From JBGPIK01 sp041484845 (lineage in GTDB: Bacteria > Desulfobacterota > Binatia > UBA9968): 5,887 bases of DNA. Location of the stretch: contig JBGPIK010000419.1 in assembly GCA_041484845.1 (NCBI GenBank), forward strand, positions 1 to 5,887. Reading direction: 5' to 3'. Below the pieces are notes generated by a model. That model was not told the origin of the DNA. It saw nothing but the letters and a program-made list of their open reading frames with translations, and made no database searches. The stretch's first letter is position 1; each line of letters begins with the position of its first letter. A program made the translations under genes and the position numbers. Below are positions 5,782 to 5,887 of the stretch, piece after piece.

Positions 5782-5887
5782 ATGACAAATGAACGAGTTC
5801 GGCTCGCCATCATGGCTCCGAGCTTGAATCTGTGCAATTATCTGTTTGGTATCGAGCGGGGGTTTTTTTTCCGGGAAGCACTCGAAG
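5782..5887 (+). CDS. N-terminus of a probable NMT1/THI5-like solute-binding protein (3' end outside window)
   Basis: ATG 5782 follows a near-perfect ribosome site, AAGGAGG (5771-5777), four bases upstream. The 35 visible codons read MTNERVRLAIMAPSLNLCNY and LFGIERGFFFREALE. A short beta-strand (VRLAIMAP), a Ser-rich turn and then GIERGFFxxxxLE match the opening of NMT1/THI5-type periplasmic binding proteins, where A-x-E-x-G-F-F-x-x-E-G-L-x-V follows the first strand. Relatives bind sulfonates, nitrate or thiamine precursors, or work as enzymes of that fold. No signal peptide precedes the first strand, so this copy could be cytoplasmic or start further upstream in other family members. A G5T8 homopolymer pair (5858-5870) lies inside the motif; the frame remains open. 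It follows another binding-protein gene across a probable terminator. Family call rests on 35 residues only. Confidence 0.6.
   Translation, partial: MTNERVRLAIMAPSLNLCNYLFGIERGFFFREALE

Overview
The window reads as accessory chromosome of an uncultured, moderately GC-rich free-living bacterium (soil, sediment or groundwater type). The clues are a DUF433/DUF5615 toxin-antitoxin pair, a REP-associated tyrosine transposase (RAYT) remnant, dispersed GTTCAA-rich intergenic repeats, an EntS-like efflux permease and stand-alone ABC solute-binding proteins. No rRNA, tRNA or housekeeping marker is present, so I cannot place the phylum. An acidobacterial, verrucomicrobial, deltaproteobacterial or Methylomirabilota/Rokubacteria-like origin would all fit.

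Left part (1-1904) is a gene graveyard. It opens with the lysine/alanine-rich tail of an unidentified + strand gene (1-153). Facing it on the - strand is the 5' fragment of a RAYT gene (301 down to about 157), with ATG replaced by CTG, a +1 frameshift and no catalytic half. After about 500 bases with no convincing gene comes a two-gene toxin-antitoxin module in which both genes are broken: the DUF433 antitoxin (805-1038) by an amber stop where family members usually have an aromatic residue, and the overlapping DUF5615 PIN-like toxin (1007-1337) by one extra T in a T-run. Degenerate GTTCAA arrays flank this dead module on both sides (621-649 and 1366-1481) and share an exact 13-base direct repeat. 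About 565 bases without a recognisable gene follow.

Middle (1905-3179, - strand) is an intact 12-helix MFS exporter of the MFS_3/EntS type. The 650 bases to its right hold only short shifted reading frames that may be another decayed gene.

Right part (3830-5887, + strand) is a functional transcription unit. A near-consensus sigma-70 promoter (TTGACA, 16 bases, TATAGT) drives a complete family-5 (oligopeptide/dipeptide type) solute-binding protein. This is followed by a REP-like palindrome ending in a T-run that looks like an intrinsic terminator, then the start of a second gene resembling NMT1/THI5-type binding proteins. No transport permease or ATPase is in view, so the binding protein is either an orphan or serves a transporter encoded elsewhere.

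The most notable signals are the RAYT fragment, the doubly inactivated toxin-antitoxin pair inside repeat arrays, and the palindrome-terminator with a possible competing fold. I found no clear evidence of a wholly new biological system.
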